A stretch of 59,815 nt of DNA from Ruminococcus sp. Lineage in GTDB: Bacteria > Bacillota > Clostridia > Oscillospirales > Ruminococcaceae. A model generated the notes under the pieces. It was given only the letters and a program-made list of their open reading frames with translations. It was not told where the DNA came from and ran no database searches. The DNA lies in NCBI GenBank assembly GCA_017470905.1, contig JAFUXL010000026.1, positions 1-59,815 on the forward strand. Direction: 5' to 3'. A program made the position numbers and the translations under genes. Of the stretch, positions 36,318 through 45,023 are shown one piece after another. Each line of letters starts with the position of its first letter. The first letter of the stretch is position 1.

Positions 36318-38732
36318 ATGGATTACGGACATTTTGACCTTGAAAACAAGGAATACGTCATCACAAACCCCGCAACCCCGGCACCCTGGGCGAATTATCT
36401 CGGCGACCCCGAATACGGCGCAATGATTTCAAACAATGCCGCAGGCTACAGCTTTGTAAAATCAGGCGCAAACGGAAGAATTTCTCGTTTCCGTTTCAAT
36501 TCCGATATGGCTCTCCCCGGAAGATACATCTATATACGTGACAACGATGCAAATGACTACTGGTCGGCATCATGGCAGCCTGTCGGAAAGCCCCTTGACA
36601 AATACAAGAGCGAATGCCGCCACGGTACTGCATATACCGTCATTTCCGCAGAATATTCCGATATAAAATCGGAGGTTACATATTATGTCCCCTACGGAAA
36701 AACCTATGAGATCTGGAGGGCTAAGGTAACCAACAACGACTCAAAGGACAGAAAGCTCTCCGTTTACGGCTTCGTTGAATTTACCAACGACAACAACTAC
36801 GAACAGGACCAGGTAAATCTCCAGTATACATTATTTATAACACGCACAAGCTTTGAGGAAAATAAAATCCTCCAGCATATCAACGAAAATGACGGCAGAG
36901 ACACAAGCGGTTCAAATCACCGTGAAAGATTTTTCGGAATGGTCGGCGCACCGATTTCGGCATATAACGGCTCACTGAGCGACTTCATAGGCGCATACAG
37001 GACTTTTTCAAACCCCATAGCCGTTGAGTCGGGCAGGTGCAATAACAAGATGAATTTCAATTCAAATGCCTGCGGTGCATTGCAGTCGGATATTACCATC
37101 AAAGCAGGCGAAACCGCCGAGCTTATATATATCCTCGGTCAGCGTGACAACGAACAGGCATCCGCTATCCTTAACGAATATAAAACAGCAGGAAAAGTCG
37201 ATTCCGAAATAGAACAGCTCAAAAATTACTGGCACGGTCAGCTTTCAAATTTCAAGGTTGAAACCCCCTCCGCAGAATTCAACAATATGATTAACGTATG
37301 GAATGCATACCAGTGCTTTATAACATTCATCTGGTCGAGAGCAGCTTCATTCGTTTACTGCGGTTTAAGAAACGGCTACGGCTACCGTGATACAGTTCAG
37401 GACATTCAGGGCATAATCCACCTTGACCCCGAAATGGCTGCCGATAAAATCCGCTTCATGCTTTCCGCACAGGTAAGCAACGGCGGAGGACTTCCCCTCG
37501 TAAGGTTCAATCACAATGCAGGTCATGAAAACTGTCCCGATGAAAACGATGTCAACAGCGTATACGCAAAGGAAACAGGTCATCCCTCCTACCGTGCCGA
37601 TGATGCTCTCTGGCTTTTCCCGACTATCGTCAAGTATATCGGCGAAAGCGGAAACAAGGCATTTTTGGACGAAGTAATCACCTATGCCGAAGAGGGCGGC
37701 GGAGAGGCTACCGTCTATGAACACCTCAAAAATGCCGTGCGCTTTTCAATGGAACGTCTCGGCGGTCACGATATGCCAGCAGGACTTCATGCAGACTGGA
37801 ATGACTGTTTAAGGCTCGGCGCAAAGGGCGAATCCACATTCGTTGCTTTCCAGCTTTATTATGCCATGAGCGTTATAAAAGATATGGCTGTTTCGAGAAA
37901 TGACAATGATTATGTATCATATATCACGGACGCACAGTCAAGGCTTGCGGCTGCACTCGAAAAGTGCTGGGACGAGGACAGATTTATCCGTGGAATACGT
38001 GAGGACGGCATTGTTGTCGGCGCAAAGAAAGACCCCGAAGCAAATATGTGGCTCAATCCCCAGAGCTGGAGCGTAATATCGAAATTTGCCTCGGACGAAC
38101 AGGCTGAAAAAGCTATGAACAGCGTTCACGAAATTCTCAACACTCCCTACGGCGCAAAGCTCCTCGAACCGCCCTACAAAGACCATTATTTTGACGGTGC
38201 ATTAATGCATATCTTCAATGCCGACACGAAGGAAAACGGCGGTATCTTCTCGCAGTCGCAGGGCTGGCTCATACTTGCGGAATCGCTCCTCGGTCACGGA
38301 AACAGGGCTTTTGAATATTTCCTCGAAAGCTCCCCTGCCGCTATGAATGACAAGGCTGAAATAAGAGTAATGGAACCCTACGTTCACGGACAGTTTACCG
38401 AATCAAAGGCATCGCCCTTCGAGGGACGTTCGCACGTTCACTGGCTCACAGGTACGGCATCTACGGTCATGGTTGGCTGTGTGGAGGGTATCTGCGGTAT
38501 GCGCCCCGATGCTGACGGTCTTTTGATTTCGCCCTCTATTCCCTCGGAATGGGACGGATTCAAGATAGAAAAGAATTTCAGAGGAAAGAAATTAAATATA
38601 AATATCGACAACTCCGCACACGTTGAATCGGGCGTAAAGGAGATAACTCTCAACGGCGAAAAGCTCGGCAGAAATTATATCCCTGCCGACAAACTTTCCG
38701 ATACAAACGAAATAACAGTCATTCTCGGCTGA
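36318..38732 (+). CDS. GH94 disaccharide phosphorylase (cellobiose/chitobiose type)
   Basis: Splits a beta-1,4-linked disaccharide with phosphate to a sugar-1-phosphate plus free sugar, saving ATP. 804 aa, standard for GH94. Order: N-terminal beta-sandwich with NYLGDPEYGAMISNNAAGYSF and RYIYIRDND.. YWSASWQPV, helical linker, (alpha/alpha)6 barrel with GYRDTVQDIQG (354-364) and HADWNDC (491-497), where the DWND stretch supplies the general acid, then the C-terminal sheet. No signal peptide, so cytoplasmic. In a Ruminococcus the obvious substrate is cellobiose, but several stretches (PGRYIYIRDND, YAEEGGGEATVYEHLKNAV) read closer to N,N'-diacetylchitobiose phosphorylases, so the acceptor is open. 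Monocistronic. Confidence 0.9.
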   Translation: MDYGHFDLENKEYVITNPATPAPWANYLGDPEYGAMISNNAAGYSFVKSGANGRISRFRFNSDMALPGRYIYIRDNDANDYWSASWQPVGKPLDKYKSECRHGTAYTVISAEYSDIKSEVTYYVPYGKTYEIWRAKVTNNDSKDRKLSVYGFVEFTNDNNYEQDQVNLQYTLFITRTSFEENKILQHINENDGRDTSGSNHRERFFGMVGAPISAYNGSLSDFIGAYRTFSNPIAVESGRCNNKMNFNSNACGALQSDITIKAGETAELIYILGQRDNEQASAILNEYKTAGKVDSEIEQLKNYWHGQLSNFKVETPSAEFNNMINVWNAYQCFITFIWSRAASFVYCGLRNGYGYRDTVQDIQGIIHLDPEMAADKIRFMLSAQVSNGGGLPLVRFNHNAGHENCPDENDVNSVYAKETGHPSYRADDALWLFPTIVKYIGESGNKAFLDEVITYAEEGGGEATVYEHLKNAVRFSMERLGGHDMPAGLHADWNDCLRLGAKGESTFVAFQLYYAMSVIKDMAVSRNDNDYVSYITDAQSRLAAALEKCWDEDRFIRGIREDGIVVGAKKDPEANMWLNPQSWSVISKFASDEQAEKAMNSVHEILNTPYGAKLLEPPYKDHYFDGALMHIFNADTKENGGIFSQSQGWLILAESLLGHGNRAFEYFLESSPAAMNDKAEIRVMEPYVHGQFTESKASPFEGRSHVHWLTGTASTVMVGCVEGICGMRPDADGLLISPSIPSEWDGFKIEKNFRGKKLNINIDNSAHVESGVKEITLNGEKLGRNYIPADKLSDTNEITVILG

Positions 38733-38737
38733 CAAAA

Positions 38738-38765
38738 AATCCCCCGTCTTTCGTGACGGGGGATT
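38738..38765. terminator. Bidirectional terminator after the GH94 gene
   Basis: AATCCCCCGTC / GACGGGGGATT, perfect 11-bp arms, followed by TTATTATA on plus and by TTTTTTG on minus. Serves the GH94 gene and the convergent lipoprotein gene. Confidence 0.92.
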
Positions 38766-38768
38766 TTA

Positions 38769-39731
38769 TTATATGTCATTATCAACTTCGCCGTCGCCGT
38801 TCTGCTCGGCACTTTCGGACTCGGAATACTGCGAATTTTCGGGATTTTCTGAATTTTCCGGATTTTCTACATTTTCCGGATTTTCCGGATTTTCGGGAAC
38901 ATCATCGCCGCCGTCCGTCTGAATATCGCCTTCCGAAATCTCATCATCAACGGCTGTGTTTATTTCAATCGGCAGGGAGTTTCCGTCAGCGTCATAAAAA
39001 ACCACATTGTCAATGTAAAAATTTCCCTCGTTTTTTATGCCCCAGCGCATAATCAGGAATGTCGCTTCGGGCATAGTCTCGTCCCAGCATCTTCCGCTGT
39101 CGGCGAGCAGGAATTTAAATCTGACGTGGACTGCGCCCGACATATCAAAATTATATTCTCCGCCCTCCCATTCGCTGAAATCGTACCATTTGTCGCCCGA
39201 AACGTTTGCGCCTCCGCCGCCGCCTATCCAGCCGGGGGCTTTTACATTTTCGCCGTCCTCGTTGGTGAATTTTTCGGCTGTCGCATCTGCATATGCATCA
39301 AATTCTATCGAACGCACCTTTGAAACGTTTTCGGGACTGAGCATTTTTGCGGCATCAAGCTGTATTTTCTGTACTTTTTCATTGAGCGGAGCAGTTCCGT
39401 CATCTGTAAAGCGCAGCATTTTATTTCCCTGAACCTCGGCAATTTCGAGAGTTCCCTGTGCGGAGTCGGTGTCGCTTGTCTGTGCAAATGCGAACGAAAA
39501 TTCTTCATCATCAAATGTCACTGCATTCGGGTCTTTCGCCTCGGCAGGAGAGGGCGGAACAGGCTCTTCCTCGTCCGTATCTTCATCATCTGCGGCGGAC
39601 GGCTCCGACTGCACGGCAGTCTGCTGAACTTCGGATTCCTGCGAAACCTCTGTCTTTACCGTATTTGAACACGCAGAAACTGCGGCGCACAGCGACAGTG
39701 CGGCAATGCAGGAAAATAATTTCTTGTACAT
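38769..39731 (-). CDS. Secreted lipoprotein with carbohydrate-binding-like domain and PEN repeats
   Basis: 320 aa. Signal peptide MYKKLFSCIAALSLCAAVSAC with lipobox VSAC. After an acidic linker (DDEDTDEEEPVPP) comes a beta-rich domain (about 70-255) whose last strand, FYIDNVVFYDADGNSLPI, is typical of jelly-roll carbohydrate-binding modules. The C-terminus carries seven xEN tripeptides (PEN, VEN, SEN) encoded by 9-bp DNA repeats, then an acidic end. No catalytic motif seen. It may hold polysaccharide near the cell while the cytoplasmic phosphorylase uses the disaccharide; this role is inferred. Confidence 0.7.
   Translation of the reverse strand: MYKKLFSCIAALSLCAAVSACSNTVKTEVSQESEVQQTAVQSEPSAADDEDTDEEEPVPPSPAEAKDPNAVTFDDEEFSFAFAQTSDTDSAQGTLEIAEVQGNKMLRFTDDGTAPLNEKVQKIQLDAAKMLSPENVSKVRSIEFDAYADATAEKFTNEDGENVKAPGWIGGGGGANVSGDKWYDFSEWEGGEYNFDMSGAVHVRFKFLLADSGRCWDETMPEATFLIMRWGIKNEGNFYIDNVVFYDADGNSLPIEINTAVDDEISEGDIQTDGGDDVPENPENPENVENPENSENPENSQYSESESAEQNGDGEVDNDI
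38835..38897 (-). repeat. Tandem 9-bp coding repeat (xEN)7
   Basis: Seven 9-bp units of the form CCN-GAA-AAT on the minus strand encode PEN/VEN/SEN. Copy number of such repeats can change by slippage without frame loss, altering the length of the disordered tail. Confidence 0.85.
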
Positions 39732-39754
39732 ATATATACCCTTTCTCCAAAAAA

Positions 39755-39778
39755 GCCCCCCGCCATAAAGCGGAGGGC
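39755..39778 (-). terminator. Terminator of the cell-wall protein gene
   Basis: Minus strand: GCCCTCCGC-TTTATG-GCGGGGGGC with one mismatch, then TTTTTTGG. It separates the two surface-protein genes. Confidence 0.85.
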
Positions 39779-39797
39779 ATATATCATGGAATTATTA

Positions 39798-40607
39798 TCA
39801 GTCCTTTTTCTTTACAACAAAGGCTGTACCAACGGCAATGGCAGTACCGAGAACAGCAAGACCAACGCCTGCATCACCTGTCTGTGCAGACTTCTCGCTT
39901 GATGCCGAAGATGCACTGCCCGACTTTGATGACGAGCTGCTTGAACTTGAAGAGCTTGTCGTAGTGGTTGTTGCAGCAGCACCATCTGTAGTGGTTGTAG
40001 CTGCCTCGGTGGTAGTAGTCTCTTCTTCCTCTGCGGGAGCAACTGTATAAACCCTGTCTATTGTGATTTTGATGCCTGTTGAAGAAACATCGCCGTCAAC
40101 ATATCCCTCACGGTTAAAGGGGTTTATATTTGTCTCAAGATAGAGGCAGTCAATTGCAGCAGCAGGGTCTGTGATATTGAAAGTAGCAGTGTAAGAGCCG
40201 TCACCTGTAATATCAACAACGCTGTCGCCTACGGAGTCAATGTCCGAACGCTGGAAACGCTGGGGATTTGTACCTATAGAACCGCCGAGGAAAGCGTAAT
40301 AGGAATCCGAATTGGTTCCGTCTGTATTCTTGTTTGTTACCTGGTCGCCGAGACCGCTGATTGTGAAATCAACCTTTACCCATTCGCTGCACGCATAGGC
40401 ATTGGTATCGAGGTCTTTAATATCATTTCCCCATGTGTTCCAGATATTTACACGGAGATTGTTGCTTTCGTTTTTATAAGCACCTACCGAGGGACCTGTA
40501 TAATTAATAGTTGTTTCATCTGCATAGGCAGTAAGGCTCATACCTGCAAGTGCTGTCAACGATACAGCCGAAGCAGCAGCGGCTGCAATAAATTTTCTTA
40601 TCTTCAT
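39798..40607 (-). CDS. Secreted surface protein with beta-sandwich domain and sortase-like tail
   Basis: 269 aa. Signal peptide MKIRKFIAAAAASAVSL...AYA, cleavage likely near residue 29. The mature part (about 30-190) is beta-rich with WVKVDFTISGLG and GIKITIDRVYTV, resembling the domain of the neighbouring lipoprotein. Then follows a Glu/Thr-rich and Ser-rich linker (TTTTEAATTTT, long Ser run) and a tail SAQTGDAG + hydrophobic helix + KKKD, which has the layout of a sortase signal, with AQTGD in place of LPxTG. The ATG at 40607 has AAGGAG 10 nt upstream; the longer frame to 40664 has no support. Likely wall- or membrane-anchored; function unknown. Confidence 0.75.
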   Translation of the reverse strand: MKIRKFIAAAAASAVSLTALAGMSLTAYADETTINYTGPSVGAYKNESNNLRVNIWNTWGNDIKDLDTNAYACSEWVKVDFTISGLGDQVTNKNTDGTNSDSYYAFLGGSIGTNPQRFQRSDIDSVGDSVVDITGDGSYTATFNITDPAAAIDCLYLETNINPFNREGYVDGDVSSTGIKITIDRVYTVAPAEEEETTTTEAATTTTDGAAATTTTTSSSSSSSSSSKSGSASSASSEKSAQTGDAGVGLAVLGTAIAVGTAFVVKKKD

Positions 40608-40629
40608 TTTAAAAAACTCCTTACATTGC

Positions 40630-40664
40630 GTGCGCCCTGTGATGAAAACAAGCTGTATGCGCAC
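40630..40664 (-). other. 5'-UTR hairpin of the surface protein mRNA
   Basis: GTGCGC / GCGCAC arms 23 nt apart near the predicted 5' end of the mRNA. Could stabilise the transcript. Confidence 0.4.
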
Positions 40665-40685
40665 TTACTTTTTCCGTATGTCAAT

Positions 40686-40714
40686 ATTGTAACACAAATC
40701 GATATTATTATCAA
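40686..40714 (-). promoter_or_regulatory. Promoter of the surface protein gene
   Basis: Minus strand TTGATA (40714-40709), 17 bp, TACAAT (40691-40686) with extended TGT. Confidence 0.7.
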
Positions 40715-40765
40715 GTGGCAGTTTGCACAATGTTGATGAGATTTTTTATTCACTTTTTACATTAT

Positions 40766-43700
40766 TTATACATTTAATTTTGACTGCGACAAAATTCCGA
40801 CAGCTTCCTTCATCATGTCAAAGACTTTAATTTTCGGGGGGATTTTAACGGAAACGTATGATTTTCCCGAACCGTTGAAGGTAATTCTTCCCCTGTATTT
40901 TGTGGAAAGTGCGGCAATCTGCTGTGTCGAGAGGTATTCCGTATAGAAATACATAGAGCCGTTTTTCTGGGATATTTCGGTTATTCCGAGACGGGCTGCG
41001 CTGTTCCTGAGCATGGAGACCTCGACAAGTCCGACAACGGAGCCGGGCGGGTCGCCGTAACGGTCTATAAGCTCGTCTATAAGGTCGATTTTATCCTCCG
41101 GGCTGTTCACGAGCATTATTTTTCTGTAAACATCAATACGCTGGTTAAGGCTGGGGATATATTTTTCGGGTATATGGGCATCTGTCTGAATATCGACAAG
41201 ACATTCGGGTATTTTTTCGGGTCTTTCGCCCTTTGCCTCGGATATTGCCTCCGAAAGGAGCTTTAAATACATATCGTATCCCACAGCCTCCATATGACCG
41301 TGCTGACTTCCGCCAAGAATACTGCCTGCTCCCCTGATTTCGAGGTCACGCAGGGCAATTCTGAAACCGCTGCCGAATTGAGTAAATTCACGCATGGCAC
41401 TGAGTCTCTTTGCGGCGATTTCGGTGAGGACTTTATCCTTTTTATAGGTGAAATATGCGTATCCTCTGCGGTTTGAGCGTCCTACTCTTCCACGCAGCTG
41501 ATAAAGCTGTGAAAGCCCGAAACGGTCTGCATCTTCTATTATTAAAGTATTGACATTCGGAACGTCAACGCCTGTTTCTATAATGGTTGTACAAACGAGT
41601 ATATCAATTTCATGCTCCACAACCTGCTGCCAGATGTCGGACATATCGTCCTCGCTCATCTGACCGTGTGCAAAGGCTGTTCTTGCGTCGGGAAAAAGTT
41701 CCTGTAATTTTGCGGTGCATGACTGTATACTTTCCACACGGTTGTGTATATAATATACCTGACCGCCACGGCGCAGTTCCTTTCTGATTGCCTGAACGAT
41801 TGTTCCTGTGTTATATTCAATGACATAGGTCTGTACGGGGTATCTGTCCTGCGGAGGTTCTTCGAGTACCGACATATCTCTTATTCCGCTCATAGCCATA
41901 TTGAGGGTTCTCGGAATGGGAGTTGCCGAAAGCATAAGCACATCGACCCCCGTAAAGCTTTCCTTGAATTTTTCCTTATGAGCAACGCCGAAACGCTGCT
42001 CTTCATCTATTATTGCCAGACCGAGGTCTTTAAATACAACGCTTTTCTGGATAATCTTGTGAGTGCCGATAAGTATGTCTATTCTGCCCTTTCTGAGCCT
42101 GCTGACAATTTCAGACTGCTGCTTCGGGCTTCTGTATCTCGAAAGCAGCTCCACATTTACGGGGAAATGTTCAAATCTTCTAAGTGCCGTCTGATAGTGC
42201 TGATATGCAAGGACAGTCGTAGGGGCGAGTATTGCGCACTGCTTTCCCGAAAGAACGCATTTCATCGCCGCACGGAATGCGACCTCGGTTTTTCCGAAAC
42301 CTACATCTCCGCACAGCAGTCTTTCCATAGGTCTTGTGCGCTCCATATCGGCTTTTATCTCCGATATTGCGGTAAGCTGGTCATCAGTCTCAATATAGGG
42401 AAATCTTTCCTCAAAATCTTGCTGTATCTCGTCATCGGGAAAAAATGCGAACCCTTCGCTTTTATCACGCTTTGCATAGAGTCTGATTAGTTCGTCCGCC
42501 ATATCCTTTACGGCACGCTTTACATTGTTTCTCGTCCTCTGCCAGTCGTTTGACGAAAGCTTGTTTAACTTAACGCCGGAGTCGTCACGGGGACCTATAT
42601 ATTTTGAAACCATGTCAAGCTGTGTGACGGGTATGTATAATTTGTCCGTTCCTGCGTACTGAATTGTTATGTAGTCTTTCGTTATTCCGTCAAATTCAAG
42701 CTTTCTTATGCCGATAAACCTGCCTATTCCGTGACCCGAATGCACAACGAGGTCGCCCTCGGATATATCGGCAAGACTGCGTATTTCCTCGGCTTTGTTC
42801 TTCTTTTTGCGTCTGGTTTTCCGTGAAGTATCGAGAGAACGTGCCTGCGTTATGAGGACGATTTTATTTTCGGGGTATTCAAAGCCTCCGCTGAAGCTGC
42901 CCGACATGAGGTATACCCTGCCGCCCTGCGGAACAATATCATCGCCGGCAATATCGCAGGGGATATTATTTTCCTGCAAATCATGCTGTATTATGGGGAG
43001 TGTCTTTTCACTGCCGGCACAAAGCAAAATGCGGTAATTTCTTCGCTTGTAATCGCTTATATCCTCGATAAGCTGTTTCATCTCTCCGCTCCACAAGGCT
43101 GTCTGCATAGCCTCAAAGCTCACAATCCTGCGGAAATTTATGCGTTCTCCGCCCTGAATGAAATTGCTTATATATATGCAGCTGAATTTTTCGGCGATAA
43201 GCTGAACCTGCGCAAGCTCCATGCAGTAGCCGTCAAGCCCTCTGCAAAGCTGACCCTCCTCCGTGAGTGCTTTTATATCCTCGCTGTACTGTGACATTAT
43301 GCCGGAAGATGTATTCAATATATCGGAATAGTCGCTGAAAATAACGGCACCGCTTATATAGTCGAATACCGTTGAGATATTTTCATATGCAAGGGGGTAG
43401 TATTTCATGGAATGAGAGAGTATTTCACCGCTGCGCAGTCTTTCGATGTCGGAATATAAATGCTCACGGACGAGGTTCATTCTTTTTCCCCTGACTTTTT
43501 TTGCAAGAATTTCTATTTTGTCTGCGAGTTCATTTCCTCCGCACACTACTTCGCCTGCCGGAGATATTTCTATACTTTCAAGTTTTTCGTCAAATCTGCG
43601 CTGTGTATCCGTTTCAAATTCACATATGGTTTCAATCTCGTCGCCCCATAATTCAATTCTGACGGGTCTGTCGGAATTTACGGGGAATATGTCGAAAATA

Positions 43701-44230
43701 TCCCCCCTGACCGAAAACTGCGATGCGCCCTCTACCTTTTCGCACCTCTGATAGCCGCTTAATGATAATATCCTGCTCAAATCCCGTATATCCGTTTCCT
43801 GACCCTGCGAAAGCGATATGCATGACTTTTTAAGCACATCGGGCGGAATAACGGGCTGCATTACGGCTTCTATGCCTGCACACAATACGGAGCATTTTCC
43901 CTCTGCGGCTTTTGAAAGGGCGGATATTCTCATATGCTCATATTCTCCGCTTGTGCTGTCAACGGAGGTGAGAACGAGTTCCTTTGACGGAAAAAGTACG
44001 GCTGTTTCCTCCCCCGACATCATGTTTATGTCATCGCATAATTTTTTGGCCTCCGCCTCCGAACCGGTTATCACGAGGTTTACACCCTCTCCCGAAAGGG
44101 CATATATAAGCTGTGACCTGTGTATATGGGAAAGACCCGTCACGGAGACGGGCGAAATGTTTTTGTCAAGAGCCTGACGTATTCCCGAATACCCCGAAAG
44201 CTCTCTGAAAAGTTCTTTGAAAATTTTCAT
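40766..44230 (-). CDS. mfd: Transcription-repair coupling factor
   Basis: DNA translocase that removes stalled RNA polymerase and recruits UvrA. 1154 aa. UvrB-like N-terminal region (VEGASQFSVRGDIFDIFPV), RNA polymerase interaction domain (LVVHSGHGIGRFIGIRKLEFDGITKDYITIQYAGTDKLYIPVTQLD), helicase core with Walker A LLCGDVGFGKTEVAFRAA and DEEQRFG box, TSS/motif VI QLRGRVGRSNRRGYAYF, and a C-terminal TRCF domain. Two adjacent ATGs exist; the second (44230) is better spaced from GGAG. Follows pth, the usual partner in Firmicutes. No strong terminator after it. Confidence 0.97.
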   Translation of the reverse strand: MKIFKELFRELSGYSGIRQALDKNISPVSVTGLSHIHRSQLIYALSGEGVNLVITGSEAEAKKLCDDINMMSGEETAVLFPSKELVLTSVDSTSGEYEHMRISALSKAAEGKCSVLCAGIEAVMQPVIPPDVLKKSCISLSQGQETDIRDLSRILSLSGYQRCEKVEGASQFSVRGDIFDIFPVNSDRPVRIELWGDEIETICEFETDTQRRFDEKLESIEISPAGEVVCGGNELADKIEILAKKVRGKRMNLVREHLYSDIERLRSGEILSHSMKYYPLAYENISTVFDYISGAVIFSDYSDILNTSSGIMSQYSEDIKALTEEGQLCRGLDGYCMELAQVQLIAEKFSCIYISNFIQGGERINFRRIVSFEAMQTALWSGEMKQLIEDISDYKRRNYRILLCAGSEKTLPIIQHDLQENNIPCDIAGDDIVPQGGRVYLMSGSFSGGFEYPENKIVLITQARSLDTSRKTRRKKKNKAEEIRSLADISEGDLVVHSGHGIGRFIGIRKLEFDGITKDYITIQYAGTDKLYIPVTQLDMVSKYIGPRDDSGVKLNKLSSNDWQRTRNNVKRAVKDMADELIRLYAKRDKSEGFAFFPDDEIQQDFEERFPYIETDDQLTAISEIKADMERTRPMERLLCGDVGFGKTEVAFRAAMKCVLSGKQCAILAPTTVLAYQHYQTALRRFEHFPVNVELLSRYRSPKQQSEIVSRLRKGRIDILIGTHKIIQKSVVFKDLGLAIIDEEQRFGVAHKEKFKESFTGVDVLMLSATPIPRTLNMAMSGIRDMSVLEEPPQDRYPVQTYVIEYNTGTIVQAIRKELRRGGQVYYIHNRVESIQSCTAKLQELFPDARTAFAHGQMSEDDMSDIWQQVVEHEIDILVCTTIIETGVDVPNVNTLIIEDADRFGLSQLYQLRGRVGRSNRRGYAYFTYKKDKVLTEIAAKRLSAMREFTQFGSGFRIALRDLEIRGAGSILGGSQHGHMEAVGYDMYLKLLSEAISEAKGERPEKIPECLVDIQTDAHIPEKYIPSLNQRIDVYRKIMLVNSPEDKIDLIDELIDRYGDPPGSVVGLVEVSMLRNSAARLGITEISQKNGSMYFYTEYLSTQQIAALSTKYRGRITFNGSGKSYVSVKIPPKIKVFDMMKEAVGILSQSKLNV

Positions 44231-44243
44231 CATTCACTCCAAA

Positions 44244-44870
44244 TCAGGAATTATATTTGTTCATCGCCTCGTCCGTTCTGCCCTGAACCATAAGCTTTAT
44301 GCATTCACAGGCATTTTCTGCGGCGGTGTCGAGCTTTGCCAAATCCTCTTTGCCGAATTTTCCGAGAACCCATTTTGCAAGGTCATAATCGGGGTGAGGC
44401 TTTTTTCCCACGCCCATTTTAATCCTCAGAAAATCCTCGCTGCCCGTGAGTTCTATAATGCTCCTTATGCCGTTATGACCGCCGTGGCTGCCTTTTCTGC
44501 GTATTCTGAGCCTGCCCGGTTCGAGGGAAATATCATCGTATATGACGATAAGATTTGATGTGTCAAGCTTATAGAAATCAAGAGCCTGCACGACAGCCTC
44601 ACCGCTGTTGTTCATATATGTAAGCGGCTTCATCAGGATACAGCGTTTGCCCTCCACAGTAATTTCTGCGGTTTTGCTTTTGAATTTAAGGCGGTTTATA
44701 TCCTCGCCGAGACTTTTTGCAAGCTTATCAGCCGTAAAAAATCCTGCATTATGCCTTGTGTTGTCATATTCCATTCCGAAATTTCCCAGACCTGCGATGA
44801 CATATTCTATTTTACCTCTTTGTGTCTGCGAATTTGCGGAAATCCTGTCGAAAACTTCAAAAATACTCAT
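44244..44870 (-). CDS. pth: Peptidyl-tRNA hydrolase
   Basis: Releases tRNA from peptidyl-tRNA dropped by ribosomes. 208 aa. GLGNFGMEYDNTRHNAGF (catalytic His), KPLTYMNNSGEAV, and DDISLEPGRLRIRRKGSHGGHNGIRSI are diagnostic. It has about 20 extra N-terminal residues before the usual start, but AAGGAGA sits just before the ATG at 44870, supporting this start. First gene of the pth-mfd operon. Confidence 0.96.
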   Translation of the reverse strand: MSIFEVFDRISANSQTQRGKIEYVIAGLGNFGMEYDNTRHNAGFFTADKLAKSLGEDINRLKFKSKTAEITVEGKRCILMKPLTYMNNSGEAVVQALDFYKLDTSNLIVIYDDISLEPGRLRIRRKGSHGGHNGIRSIIELTGSEDFLRIKMGVGKKPHPDYDLAKWVLGKFGKEDLAKLDTAAENACECIKLMVQGRTDEAMNKYNS

Positions 44871-44897
44871 AAAAATTATCTCCTTTCTTCAACAGAT

Positions 44898-44926
44898 ATT
44901 ATATCACAGAAAACCAAAAAAATCAA
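44898..44926 (-). promoter_or_regulatory. Promoter of pth-mfd
   Basis: Minus strand TTGATT (44926-44921), 17 bp, TATAAT (44903-44898) with extended TGA. Confidence 0.7.
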
Positions 44927-44957
44927 CAGAATAATATTACAAAAACGGAAAGCCGTA

Positions 44958-44986
44958 TTGATAAAAGCCAGCTTTTGTGATACAAT
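44958..44986 (+). promoter_or_regulatory. Promoter of the GTPase-NYN gene
   Basis: TTGATA (44958-44963), 17 bp, TACAAT (44981-44986) with extended TGA. Back to back with the pth promoter, about 30 bp apart. Confidence 0.7.
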
Positions 44987-45023
44987 AAATATAATTATAA
45001 TCTATCTCAAAAGGGGAAATCCT

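Noticed and set aside
38835-38897. CRISPR-like tandem repeat
   Set aside because: Units are 9 bp without spacers and are in frame inside a coding region.
44751-45023. 91-residue N-terminal extension of the GTPase-NYN protein
   Set aside because: It overlaps pth and the divergent promoters on the other strand, and the G1 motif begins right after the ATG at 45024.
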